64,000 nt of DNA from Salinivirgaceae bacterium. GTDB taxonomy: Bacteria; Bacteroidota; Bacteroidia; Bacteroidales; SZUA-534. Every line of letters begins with the position of its first letter. The stretch's first letter is position 1. Under the pieces are notes generated by a model, which saw only the letters and a list, made by a program, of their open reading frames with translations, made no database searches and was not told the DNA's origin. The stretch spans positions 1 through 64,000 of the forward strand of contig JAFYYA010000084.1 of assembly GCA_017557785.1 (NCBI GenBank), read 5' to 3'. The translations under genes were made by a program, and so were the position numbers. This document shows positions 24,565 through 38,200 of this stretch, in pieces.

Positions 24565-25851
24565 ATGAATAAGAAACATAATCTGGGTACCATCTGCGTG
24601 CAAGAGGGATGGAAACCGAAAAAGGGCGAGCCGCGTGTGCTGCCCATTTATCAGAGTACTACTTTCAAATACGACAACACCGAGCAGATGGCCGACCTGT
24701 TCGACCTGAAGGCATCGGGTTATTTCTACACCCGTTTGCAAAACCCTACAAACGACGCTGTTGCAGCAAAAATCTGCGCACTCGAAGGTGGTGTGGCAGC
24801 AATGCTTACATCGTCTGGCCAGGCAGCTAGCTTCTACTCAGTTTTCAACGTGTGCGAGGCCGGCGACCACTTTGTTTCGTCATCGACCATCTACGGCGGA
24901 ACATACAACCTGTTTGCTGTGACAATGAAGAAGTTAGGCATCGAGTGCACGTTTGTTGACCCCGACGCTTCGGAAGAGGAAATCAGCAAGGCTTTCCGCC
25001 CGAACACCAAATGTTTGTTCGGAGAGACCATCGCCAACCCGGTGCTGAGCGTGCTCGACATCGAGAAATTTGCCCGCATAGCCCATTCGCACGGTGTGCC
25101 ATTGATTGTTGACAACACTTTCCCGACACCTATCAACTGCCGCCCGTTTGAGTTCGGCTGCGACATTGTGACACACGCCACCACTAAATATATGGACGGC
25201 CATGCCACTAACGTTGGCGGTTGCATTGTCGATAGCGGTAACTTCGACTGGGAAGCTCACAAGGACAAGTTCCCCGGCTTGACTGAACCCGATCCGTCGT
25301 ACCACGGACTGGCTTACAGCAAGGCTTTCGGCAAGGGTGCATACATCACCAAAGCCACAGCGCAGCTGATGCGCGACCTTGGCTCGATTCAAGCTCCGCA
25401 GAACGCGTTCCTGCTCAACCTTGGTCTTGAAACCTTGCATGTGCGTATGCCGCGCCACTGCGCTAACGCTCAGGCAGTTGCCGAATATCTCGAGAAACAC
25501 CCGAAAGTAGCTTGGGTCAATTATTCGGGTCTGAAGTCGAGTCCGTACTACGAGCTGGCTCAGAAACAATTCACCAACGGCCAGTCGTGCGGTGTGGTAA
25601 CATTTGGCGTTAAAGGCGGTCGCGAAAAGGCTATCACCTTTATGGACAGCCTGCAGCTTGCCTGCATTGTAACTCACGTTGCCGATGCCCGCACATGCGT
25701 TCTGCACCCGGCAAGCCACACTCACCGTCAGCTCACCGACGAGCAATTGCTCGAGGCTGGCGTTAAACCCGACCTTATCCGCTTCTCGGTTGGTATTGAG
25801 GACATTGAGGACATCATTGCCGATTTGGACCAGGCTTTGGCAAAAATTTAA
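24565..25851 (+). CDS. metY: O-acetylhomoserine sulfhydrylase
   Basis: The protein (428 residues) is a Cys/Met metabolism PLP enzyme that makes homocysteine from O-acetylhomoserine and sulfide. Motifs: YFYTRLQNPTNDAVAAKICA, LTSSGQAASFYSV, ENPVL equivalent ETIANPVLSV, PLP lysine K208 in THATTKYMDGH, and the C-terminal THRQLTDEQLLEAGV with RFSVGIEDIEDI. The length matches MetY and exceeds MetB/MetC. I chose the ATG at 24565; a TTG at 24559 is also in frame. A strong terminator follows. It could supply methionine by direct sulfhydrylation. Confidence 0.93.
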   Translation: MNKKHNLGTICVQEGWKPKKGEPRVLPIYQSTTFKYDNTEQMADLFDLKASGYFYTRLQNPTNDAVAAKICALEGGVAAMLTSSGQAASFYSVFNVCEAGDHFVSSSTIYGGTYNLFAVTMKKLGIECTFVDPDASEEEISKAFRPNTKCLFGETIANPVLSVLDIEKFARIAHSHGVPLIVDNTFPTPINCRPFEFGCDIVTHATTKYMDGHATNVGGCIVDSGNFDWEAHKDKFPGLTEPDPSYHGLAYSKAFGKGAYITKATAQLMRDLGSIQAPQNAFLLNLGLETLHVRMPRHCANAQAVAEYLEKHPKVAWVNYSGLKSSPYYELAQKQFTNGQSCGVVTFGVKGGREKAITFMDSLQLACIVTHVADARTCVLHPASHTHRQLTDEQLLEAGVKPDLIRFSVGIEDIEDIIADLDQALAKI

Positions 25852-25904
25852 TTATCGCTAGCAAACGAACCCGAAAGTTTTTTGGGTAGATATGATAGTA
25901 ATAG

Positions 25905-25936
25905 AAAGTGCAGACCGATAGGGTCTGCACTTTTTT
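25905..25936 (+). terminator. Rho-independent terminator of metY
   Basis: AAAGTGCAGACC (25905-25916) pairs with GGTCTGCACTTT (25922-25933), loop GATAG, followed by T residues. Confidence 0.9.
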
Positions 25937-26190
25937 ATTTGGTAAGTAGTCAATGCTGATGACGGTCATTATTTTTTATGCCTAATCGCATATATTCGGA
26001 TGCTGTTTTTGTGTAAAAATACGTCAGTGAAATCGGTTGTATTTAAGCTAAAAATTAGGCGGTTACGAGTTCGACACGATTTGCGTTTCGGATGCAATTT
26101 TTTATCCCTTTTTTTTGTCGGATTGTCAAAAAAACGAGAACCAATGCCACTATAATGCGTATTTGGAAATCCACAAACATCTATTATAGG

Positions 26191-26198
26191 TATCTTTG
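26191..26198 (+). promoter_or_regulatory. -7 promoter box of the giant T9SS gene, with downstream SD-like site
   Basis: TATCTTTG matches TAnnTTTG. AGGAGA at 26214-26219 looks like a Shine-Dalgarno site, uncommon in this phylum, and is well spaced for the ATG at 26227 but too close to the ATG at 26221. Confidence 0.6.
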
Positions 26199-26226
26199 TG
26201 GGTTGAAACTAATAGGAGAAATGACT

Positions 26227-29200
26227 ATGAAAAATTTAGTTTTAGATATGAGATCAGTAGCAAAAATCAGAGTTTTATGCCTTTTGAGTTTGGCGCTTTT
26301 GACGGGGGCGAATAATGAGGCGTGGGGACAAACTTTCACGTCAGACAAAGATGGTGATTGGGAAACAGATCTTACATGGGTAGGAGGCGCTCAACCTTCT
26401 GGCGGTAGTGCAATTGTCATAAAAAATAAAGTCACATTGAATTCCGACTATACAGCAGTCGGCTTAACATTCAATAGTGGCGCAAAACTAAATATTAAAG
26501 AAGGTTGTACACTTACCGCAGAGAATGGCGGTAATATTGTATTTAGCGCTACAGAAACAATTATCGATGGAGTTGAGGGGCATGGTTATGGTACTTTGGT
26601 ATTAAAACATAAAATCAAAGGCAATAGCAAAACTTTGACAACGTATGCAAATGTCGTTTTTGAAAAAGGGGTAAGTGATGGTGGAGACCCGGATTTCAGT
26701 TGGGCAGTAGATAATGCACCTAACATTATTGTTTATAAAGGTACGTTTACAAACAATCGAAATTATGATAAATCTGTTGCAAACGCAGTAACCATAAATT
26801 CTGAAGGCACATTTGTTGCTAGCGATAATACTATATGTAACTATGTAACAATGAATGGAGGCACTTTGACAATAAATGAAAATAAATTTTTCAAAGTAAA
26901 CAGCCAAACAGATAAACTTAGAACTCTTTTTGTAAACGGGGATGCCACTATAAATGGAAACGGAACTCTTGATGTTGATAGAATTAAGATAACAGGAGGC
27001 ACGCTTACCTTTAATGGTGACATAACATTAAATCAAAATGTGAACATAGATGGTAATATTGAAATAGCAGAAGGACATGTATTATCGTTTACTGGTTTAT
27101 CAGCGACATTTAATAACCTTACATCTTGTACTGGTAGTGGGTCTTGCTCATTTCCGGCAACTGTTACTTATGCTGCCACCAGCAATCATATAATTGCTGG
27201 TTCTTACACAACTCTTAACATAAATGCAAGTACCGACTACGCGGAAAGAATATTATGTGGAATAGTAGAAGTTAGTGGAACATTTGCCCCAAATAAACAT
27301 TTCACTTTGAAAGGAGATGGTGATGCTACAAAAGAATTTTCAGTTAAAGGTAGTGTTACGGGACGAAAATCGCTAACATTTGAATATGTAAATGTTTCAT
27401 TAGGCAATAGTGATGGAGAAGGAACAATGGATGTCGATATTACCGAACTTAACATTGCCGAAGGTAACACTCTCACCATTGCGGGAAATGTCAATCTCAA
27501 GTCTGATAAAAACCAAAAATTCAATGGCGTTGATGGTAAAAATGGTGAGATAATAATCAATGATGAAAAAACGCTGACATCGGCTGGCACAATCAATTTT
27601 GCCAACGAACAAACAATCAGTGGCAACGGTACTTTTACAATTAACAAGCAAATTACTGGCCCTAAACTGATAACTTCCGCAAATATCAATATGAATGCTG
27701 GTAAGGCGACTACTGATATGGCCTACGAAGTTGCAGGTGGCACATTCACAAACAATAACGTCACGGACAACTTTAGATTTTACAATTTAGTTGTGTCGGG
27801 TGGAACATTTGTGGCGGCAGTTGATACTAGAGCCGAGGTTATGACAGTTACTGGCGGCACGGTTCGGATTGATAAAGACAAAACACTGACAGTTACGACT
27901 GGTAATCCTTTGTTGGTTGATGGTGATGCAACATTCGATGGTGGCACGAGAAGTAAATTGTCGACCGACAATGTTGATTTGCAGGAAGGAGCGATGCTCA
28001 CCATCAAAGACACAGTAACTCTCACGCGCCCGCTGGTGGTGAACAACAATGCAACCATTAAAGGAATTGCTCTTAGCGACACTTTGCAATGGGACGCCGA
28101 GACAACCCCCAAAATAAGTGTGGCTACGGGCAAAACGCTCACCATAGGCGACACTTTGACATTGGTTGGTAATGTGACGCTCGAAGGTCAGATGGCTGTT
28201 GTTGATACTGCAATCTTTAATCTTAAGGGTAGCAATATCATCTTTACACCAACATCGAAATTCACAGGAACAGAGGGCTTGATTAGTTTTGTTCCGGGAG
28301 TGACAATCTTTGGATTGAAAAACAACCCAGAGATATCGGCAAAGAATTTGAATTTTGCCGGAGCTGTTACTTACGATGCCACTTGTGTCGCCATGTTCCC
28401 CGGTAATTACAGCAATACATTGACTCTGCTCACCGCAGACGGGAACGATATTGCGATGTTTGACACTGTTAAAATATCAGGCTCGCTTAGTTGGAGCGCT
28501 GGCCGCATTGTGCTGAATGGCAATCCGTTGTTTGTTAAAGATGCAATTGGAAGCGGAACGTTTGGAGAAAAACACATGTTGGTTGCTGGCAAAAAGAGCA
28601 AATATGTTTTTGTGGCCGCAGAGAACAAGGCGGCTGGAGATTTAAACCTGACAATTCCTATCGGTACCAGCAGTCTGACAAGCTCTGGTGCATGGCAGTA
28701 TAGTTATTCACCGGCAACAATCAGCATCAACGAGGAGGTTGCGATGGGCGACACCATCGAAGTGCAAGTTGAGGATGATGCCTTGAACGGAAAGGCAACT
28801 GATTTGCGCCGCTATTGGACAATCAACAGCAATAGGGATCTTACTGGCACAGTGACATTCACTTACGCTGAGGCCGATGATGTGATGGGTTATGGCAAGA
28901 GTGCTGCCCATTATTGGCGTGTATTCCATGGCAATGATGTTTTCGATGGGGCTGATGATCCCCAAAGTCCGTTTGAATTAGGAGGACATGAAAGGACCTT
29001 CAGCGTAGCATTAGACGGTGACAAATATATCAACGGAACTTGGACGGCTTGCGAATGGCCGGCTGCAGTTACGCTATATTCATTCGGATCGGGTGATTGG
29101 AACAGCCCTGATAGCTGGACGACCAATTCCGCAGGTTCGACACATGAAGGCGGTAGGGTCCCCGATGCAAACTGCGATGTTGTGATTCTTCCGAAAGACG

Positions 29201-32200
29201 TGATTACCGGTACCGGCGCAGGTATAACCGCTCGGTCGGTGATGCTTAAAAACGAGACATCAACCTTGATTATTCCCGTTGGTTGTGGTGTCTCAATAAA
29301 CAATCTTTCTGGCGAAGGAAAGTTGATTATTGACGGCAGCGGTGAGTTCCCCGAAGGTATTGCCAACACCGAATTGTTTATGGCTCCTGGTGGAGGAACA
29401 ACGGAGTTCAGAGGTAGTCCCGATGGTCCTGCTGCAACTTTCATCTTGAAACAGCCAAAATTCAACAATCTGGTTATCAATTTTGGTAAAGATGGCGAAA
29501 AACTGCAGCTGCCTAACAATGAAAGTCACAAACTGATAATCAACGGTTCGCTGGAGCTTACCAATGGTACTGTTGAGTACACGCAAAAAGGCCAATACAT
29601 TAGCGTGGCAGGCGACATCAATATTGGTAAAAAAGGTTCAATCATCAATTCTGCTACAGAAGGTGGTGTTGTGGTAGGTGGCGATACCTTGGTGGTTGGC
29701 GGTAATCTTATCAACAATGGTATAATCAGACTGACAAGACGTGTTTGGAATGGTTATAATCCGACTGTTGCAAGTCAAGATGAGGAAGATAAAGGCCGCG
29801 GCATTCTTAGATTTGTGGGCGAGAGCAATGTTAAGTTTGAATGCTACGATACCACCAATATCAGCCAACTTATTATTGACAAGGGTTCCGATTGGACTTA
29901 TAAGGTTACTCTCGATGGAAAAAAAGAGAAGGTTTTTGGTCTTTTGGGCCGTGCAACAAACATTGCTAATCCGGAAGGATTTGCAAATAAACAAGCATAT
30001 CCTGCCAATCCGAAACAATTGTTTAAACCATTGTGGATAAAGGCCGGAACACTTGAACTTATAGGCGAGGTTCATATCCGTTCGCTGGCAGAACAAAGCG
30101 ATGGTAATAATGGTTTGGACTGCTTCTATATCCCGGCTCAAGGATGTTTGCATTTGAATGGTGATCATGTTAAAGTGGAAGTGACGATATCTGATGCAAA
30201 ATCAGTTGCTTATGCGTCTGTTATTCCGGCAGGAAAACTTATTGTTGAAAAAGGATTATTTGATGGAAAGGGAAGTTCGGGTATTACATTCGTTGGCACA
30301 TCTTTTATCGAGGTAAGAGGCGGAACACTGAAAGGTGCGCAATTCCGCCCCAGTGAATATGCATTAAAAGGAATCACCACATACATTCAGACTGGCGGAT
30401 ATGCAAAATTTGACGGGTGTGGTGATGATAAGGAAAACTCACCAATATTTTATATGCCCGAAGCGTCATACACATTTAAAATGACGGATGGCACATTGGA
30501 AGTTTGTTCGGCAATGAAAAAAGCTGAAAGTATAGGTTCGTTTGTTGTTAAATCTAATCCAGAAAATGGTAAGATACTGGGTGGCACAATTATAATAAAC
30601 ACAGGTAAGGCCATTAAGCTAAATAAAAATAAAATTGAGGATGTAAGCAATGGTAATTATTTGATTGCCACCGAGTTGCCTTTATTCAATCTTGTGCTTA
30701 GGAACAACAATCCAGATAATCCTTCAACAAATTATGTAAGGCACTATATCGAGGACTTGCACAAAAAGGTTTTGAATTATCAATGTGACATAACCGCATC
30801 AACAATCATTCAGAACGATTTGACAATTGAAGACGGAGTTGTGTTTGATACCCAAGGCAGACCGGTAACTGTCGGCAGGAATTTGAATATTGAATCTGGT
30901 GCTATAGTATATACCAAAGGCGGAGGCTCAACTGAGAACGAGTTTATTATGAATGGCACAGGCGAATTGACAGTCAATGGTGAAATAAAGGATATTTCCG
31001 GAAGTGCTAAAGAAGGATTCTATAATCTGACTTTTGCCGAAGGTGCCAGTGTGTCGATGAAAAGCGACATTACAGTTCGTGGCTTGTTCAAATTAGCTGA
31101 GCGTGCTACTATGAACGATGGTTCTAAAAACAAGACATACACAATAAGTGGTGATATCGAGATTGATGGAACCTATGATAAGTGCACATCGTGTGCAAGC
31201 AAGATGGTGATTGGCGGTGAAAACATTTATACCAAAGGCACAGGTGTGCTGAGTAATGTTGATATTAACGCCGGAAGCGAGTTGCTACTTTCCGACCGCA
31301 CTAACCCCGGTCGTCAAACTAAACTGGCTATTACCGGCAAACTCAACTTTGTCAGCGAAACACAGTTCAACATTGGCGGCAGCAATTTGGAATTCGGACC
31401 TGAGGCTGAGGTGGTTGGCTCTTTTGGCCCAACCCGTATGATTCGCACTGTGGGTACAAGTAGCCGTGGTGTTACGAAAGTGTTTGCGGCAAATGGCGAG
31501 TTCTTGTTCCCGTTTGGTTTTGTTGCCGATAAAGCATACTACACACCTGCCAAAATAAAATATACCACAGCCGACACTTACGGCAGTGTAACATCGCGCC
31601 CGGTTTACGGACAGTCGTTCCGCGACGATAATTCACTCAAAAGCTATTGGATTACCGAGGAACGCGGATTCAGCGGAGCAAGTCTCACACAATATTATTA
31701 TTGGTATGATGCAACACTTTCGGAAGGCGCAACTGATGCGTGGGTACCCGCCCGTCGCAACGGTTCGATATGGGAGATGTTCGGGTCTAACATGCTTGAA
31801 TTGGACGATCCAAATAACCGCCATATTTATTTCGACCCGAGCGTGAAGAGCGCTACTGGTTATTACACTTGTGGTCTGCCGGAATCGTTTGAAAGCACTG
31901 GCACACCGTTGTATACATCGAATGTTGTTGCCGACACGTTGGATTGGTTTGGTAGCGGAGTTACATGGTCAGAATCACCGAATGGCGATCCTTGTAACTG
32001 TATTCCTTCGGGAAACACCCCGGTTTATATTGGTGATGGCGGCGAGTATAATCGTAATGTAAAAATAGCCGTTTCCGATGATTATACCGGACCAAAAGCC
32101 GAGTGTGCAAGTTTGAACATCGCACCGGGTTCAACACTTGACATTACCAATTATAGCGAATTTAAATCACCGATTGTTGATGTTGATGAGTCGGTTGGTG

Positions 32201-35200
32201 CCGGAAAGTTGCGTCTGTCGTCAGATAAATTCCCCGAAGGCGATTTCGGCAAATTCAACGGTGAGTTTGGCGGTACGATTGAATATTACGGAAAGGGATA
32301 TGCAATACCAACCGCATCAATCGATGGCTCAGCATTGACCAATTACCGCAATTTAATAATTAGCGGAGGCGCATCGGGTAGCGATTCAATCAGCATGCCA
32401 GCTTGCGGCATCACTGTTTTCGACAGCGTTACAATCAGTGGTCGGGTTTGCACCAACCCAACAGGTGATTACACCATCAACATCAATAAGAATTTGATTA
32501 TTGCCGAAGGCGGACAATTCGAGGTGTTTGATGACGGAACAAACCACATGCAGACCATCAAAGTGGGTGACAGCCTTATTGTGGCCAATGGCGCGACAAT
32601 GATTGCCAATGGTACTACGCCAAACACCACTCTGAGTCTTTTGCAGATAGGTGGTAGTCTGATAGTAGATGGCACAATCAATGGCAATCGCAAAATAGAC
32701 AACGCTACCTTCTACAAGTTTAATACGGAGTTTGTAGGTAATAACGATGCGGAAATTAAGAGTAACGTGGACATGACATTTAACATGCTGACTTGCAACA
32801 AGAATTCTCTCGATGTCAAACTGATACTTAGAAAATGTAAGAAGATAAATACAGCCGTCAACAATGCTATATTGACATTGACAAAAGGAACATTGGTGGT
32901 AGCGGTTGAAGATGGACAAGGTGTTGATTTGTCGAATAACGCAGATTTTCCAATTCCTGCCGATGCATGTCTGCATGTGATTTCGGGTAATGCTAATGTC
33001 GCTAACCATACGTATAAAAAACAATTACTGCTATCGGGACATATTGTGGTTGATGGTGGTGTGCTTAGAATTGGTAAGGAAGACGGTTCTGTACATAACG
33101 ATATTTTATACGCCCCCGACGGCAAACCGTCAATCACAATCAATGGTGGAAAACTGTATGTCAACGGACAAATCAGCCGACAGTTAATTCCAGAGACAGG
33201 TTCGTTAATTTGGAAACAGACGAATGGCGACGTTGTGATTTATGGAAACGAGAGACCAACTACTGAAAACTTAAGAGGCAGGGGGGCATTCGAAGTCTTG
33301 AATGACGGCGAATTCGATATGAGTGGTGGAACAATAACTGTCATGACCGGTGGTGGTGAAGACCAATATGGTGATATTCTTATCGATCCGGCCACAATGA
33401 AATGCACCGGCGGAACAATTATCGCAAGCAATGGCTCGCTGAAAATTCGTGTTCCGCACAATATGTACAATTTGGAGGTTGCCAATGGTGCAACACTTAA
33501 CGCTTATACCGCACTCAATGTCAATGAACTGAAAATCGATAACTCCGGTGTATTCAATGCCCTTGACCATAACCTGACTATCCGCAAGGCGTTTAAGAAC
33601 TATAACAATCAGAATGGTTCGGGAATCAGTGAGGGTTTCAATTATGGAACATCGGCACAGTTGACAACGTTTGTCGGTAGCGATATGACTTATGAGGGTA
33701 TCAACGCTTCGGCGACACAGTTCAACACATTGGAGATAGACGGTGACTTGAATATGGTGAAAGGCCATTCTGACATGAGGGTGGGTGGCAATCTTACTCA
33801 AAATTCAGGAACAGTAACCGATAACGGCAACGTTATATCGCTCTATGGCAACCTTGTCTACTACGGAAACTTTGTCGGTAGTGGTGGTATCGATTTCTGC
33901 CGAGGCGATGGCGATGTGCAATATATTGATGGTAACGGTATGGGCTCTATCGGTACGGTTATTGTCAGCAACACAAGCGAGGTATATCTCAACAACAGTC
34001 CGTTCCGTATTACCAACAAGATTATCTTGGGTTCGTCGCTGTATATCAACCGAAACAATGTAATTCTTATTGATACTGCCACGGTTGAGGTTAAAGATGG
34101 CGTTTTCGACGGCAACCACATGATTCGTCTTAATGGTGAGCATGAGGATGCGGGTGTGACTAAATATGTGAAGAAGAACAAGTCGGAATTTACGATTCCG
34201 GTAGGTATCCTGCATAATGGCAACCGTTACTACACACCGGCTATTTACGAGTTTAAGAGCAACAGCGGTACAAACGTTCGTTCAATAACGGTCAAGACCA
34301 TCAACTCGAGACATAAGAATCTGACATACGAACCGTCGTATGGGCTTGATTACTATTGGAATGTTGCAACTGACGGCTTTGGTGAAGACGGCTCAGATAA
34401 TTTCTCGTCGGAGATAGGCGATTACGAAGTAACACAAAAGTACGTTTATCCTGAATCGAAGATGAGTGGCACAAAAGACACTCTGTTCCCCGAATATTTG
34501 TATTACGGAGGTACCGACGAGTATAAATGGATCGACCTTCGGGCTAAAAAAGGCGCGGGTTCCGAATTGGCCTATGTTGCTAAAGACAGCGTAATCTTCA
34601 AACCGTTCGGACACATTGCCGGTGATTATACGGTTGGCGTTGTAGGCACCACAGCGGCAGAGGATACAAACATATACACCGCCCGTCCGGTGCTTTATAC
34701 AGGTGGCAACAAGAAAGGCGGAGAGTGGGACAACCCCAAGACATGGTATAATAAAGATGGAGTTTCGCTTTTTGATGAAATGGGTGGAGTCGTTCCAGAA
34801 AATTATAAGATAGATGGCAACCCGGTACATATTCTTCCCGGCGATACTGTTTATGTGAAACGTAGCGGTACCAAAGCATACAGCCTTACTTTTGAAGATG
34901 GTGAGGAGTTGGGTGTTTTGAATATTGGTAACACAGTAGGCAGCGATTTCGGTCGTGTCAATGGTGTCGGGCATTTGGTTATGACACCTGTAAGTGCAGC
35001 TACCGGAAATTATTATAAGATGCCGGCCGGAAACTTCAGATCGTTCCTTACCGATGAGCGGAGTATTATTGAATTTGCAGGCGGCAGCGGTAAACTGCCG
35101 AACGAAATTGTCGGTCACGTCTCGATGCCGTTGCAGAATGTGATTTTGTCGGGTGGAGGCACCAAAACCTTGACAAAGGAATCGGGTGAGTACATCAACA

Positions 35201-38200
35201 AGAGCATGACCATCAGAAATAATACGACATTGGCATTCGGTAACACACCTATTTATATTAAAGGCGATTGGATTGATGAAAATACCGGCGCGTCGGGCGG
35301 ATTCCTGCCAGGCACGAACAACAGCAGGTCTATTGTAGAGTTCAATGGCACTAGCAGACAGAAGATTGTGCTGTCGGGCGACAACGAGTCGTTCTACATA
35401 CTGAAAATCAACAACCCGAGCGATGTTGAAATTGTTAAGGCAGAATCGGCTGCCGAAGCGGGTATAACAATCAATAAATCGTTGGAGTTTGTCAGCGGCT
35501 GTTTGGTTGATACCGCACCGAATACCAGTGTTACTCTCGCGCGGACTATCACATCGGTAAGCACCGCCAACTCGGCAAGGTTTGTGGCCGGACCGCTTAA
35601 GTGGAATTTGAAATCGGGCGATAGCCGCAAATTCCCGGTTGGCACCATTGACAAAACTGCCGGCAAAGTGTACGCACCGACAAATGTCAACGGCGTGACG
35701 AAAGACGGTAATTACACTGTGACGTTCTATTCGGGAGTTTACAGTTACGATGTCGTATGGCCGTTCACATCGATGAGCAACACCGAAAAGTGGACCGTGA
35801 CAGCGCCAGATAACGCCAATGCAAAATTGGGTCTTCGTGTCGGCTCTCGCACATTCGCTTCAATGAGTTCGAGTATGCTCAAACGCGTGAAGATTGCAGG
35901 TAACAATGACGTTGAATGGGAGCCGATAGCCAGTTCGCACAGCGGTGGCTCGCTGCCAGAGGCAATGATAACAACCACTGCGGCTATCAATCTGTCCGAT
36001 TATAGCGAATATACTCTCGGCAGCAGCAACAGTACGGCACGATTGTGGAATACAACCGACGAGAACACAACGTTCGACGTTTATATATGCGATGGCGATT
36101 ACGACGCCACCGAAATCCCGGTATACTTCACCGGCATGGGTGGCCCGTACAAGGTGAATTATAAGATAACCGACAAGGAAAAAGGGAAATCGGTTACCAT
36201 TGCCAGTCCTAAATTCACCGATAACGTGGGCTCTATAGCCATAACGGGTAGTGAGTTGGCCGCCAAGTTCGGTCGAAGCGATGGTTATTCGGACCAAGCG
36301 TACGAAATAGAAATAACCGGAATGACCGACAATAATGAAGACGGTATGCCTGCCGGTGGCAACAAAGTCGATGTGTATGTTCTCTACAACGCCAAACCTG
36401 ATATTGATGGAGCAGGAACAGTTGGTATGGGCGATGTCCGTGTTTACACAACCACAGCCAGCGACAAGGTTGATATTTATGAGTGGAGTTCAAACACCAA
36501 TAAGGCAACTATCGCGCCGACAGACAATACGGCAAATGTTACATTCGGCACCAATGCCAGCACATATAATGTGACACTGACAGTGAAAAACACTTACATA
36601 GAGTCACATGGCAAGTCGTGCTATCGCGAAAATTCGAAAGTCGTTAAAGTTGATGAAAACCCGCAACCCGAAATCAAAGGCAATTTTGGAATTTGCAGGT
36701 CTAACAGAAGTGCGACATTCTCTACCGATAAAGTGGGTACGCATACTTACGAATGGAATATCACAAATGTTGTCGGAGGTTCAGTGGGAGACATAACACT
36801 CAGCACGTCAGGCAGAACTGCGGAAAACAACGAAGTTACACTCACATGGGGCGCCGGATTTGCCGGAACAAAAGCCACTTTGGAAGTAACCGAGGAAAAC
36901 AGTGGTTTGACAACAACTGTAGAACGTGTCATAACATTCTACGACGATGTTGAATTGGGTGAAACCACAATTAGCAGCCCGGATGTTTGTGACAACACTA
37001 TTGGTACAGTTACTATTTCTAACACCAATGTCGATTATTTATATAGTATTTTCCAAGATGAGACCGCACTTTGCGATGAGTTTGGCGGGTCATCATCAGA
37101 GCCAACTGTGGTAACTACCAGCGAGCCTTTGCGCTATTCGACAGGTAATCTGAACTTTACTGTCATTATTAAAAACAAAGGTTGCCAAAAAGAATTGACG
37201 AATAACGAAATTACTGTTCACGAGAAGCCGGCAATTGATGATTTCACAATCGATGACAACGATTTGTTCAAGGGCAATTTGGTTCAGATTGATTATACCA
37301 AAACAAGTGTGATTGGCCTGAACAATTATGAGTTCGCTTATAGCGTCGCAGGTGTAAAATATCGTAATGATGAAGTACCTGCCAATTTGAGCAAGACTGT
37401 TGCAACTCCGATGGTGATTAGAATCCCCGATGCCGACAGAATGAAGGGTACGCTCACCATCAGTAGCAACGATAATGTGTTGTCTTGCACAAACACTTAC
37501 GAGATCGACAAACCAATCAGCGAGGCCTATCTGTGGAGTGGTGGCGGCAATAATACCAATTGGGATAATGCCGACAACTGGTGGGTAGGTACAGCACCTA
37601 ATAGCGACGAAGTTGATGTGGTTATCCGTAAAGATAAGAAAATCACTCTTGATGGAGGAAGAGAAGAAGACAACGATATCAGCATGCCAACGGTTAATGC
37701 CGCAGTCAGTGTCAGAAACATCAAAGTTGAATCAGGTGCGGATGTAAATGTTGATAACACGCTGACCATAAATAAAGATGTGGTTTGCAATGGCTCGTTT
37801 GCCGGCACAGGCACGGTGGCGTTTACTAGCGGCTCGCATACCGTTTCGGGTGCGGGCACATTCGCCAATCTGTCGAACGAAGGAACGGTTACAGCAAGCG
37901 ATGCAATGACCGTAACAGGCAATATCGCCAACAACGGCAGCTTTGCAGGAACTATTGCTTTGAATGGTTCATCGACGCAAACCGTCGGTGGTGGCAACTT
38001 CGAGGATGTTACCGTCAACAGCTCCGGTGTCACTATCGATAACAGCATTAACATCGGCGGTAAGCTGACACTCACAAAAGGCATTATCAGCGTAGGTGAC
38101 GGACAAGCTCTTGTGTTCACCAATGGCGCTAAAGATGTTGTGGGCGGAGGAGCCAAAGCGTATGTCGATGGCACAATGTGGAAATATGGAAAAACACCAT

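Larger units (their letters stand above)
25852..26226. other. 375-nt intergenic region before the giant gene
   Basis: It holds the metY terminator (25905-25936), then about 250 nt of AT-rich sequence with no convincing gene. The 9-mer TTCGGATGC occurs twice. The promoter box for the giant gene is at 26191-26198. Confidence 0.7.

Noticed and set aside
34393..35118. 241-residue minus-strand frame inside the giant gene
   Set aside because: The plus-strand frame is continuous and has repeated modules; the antisense frame shows no domain or start signals.
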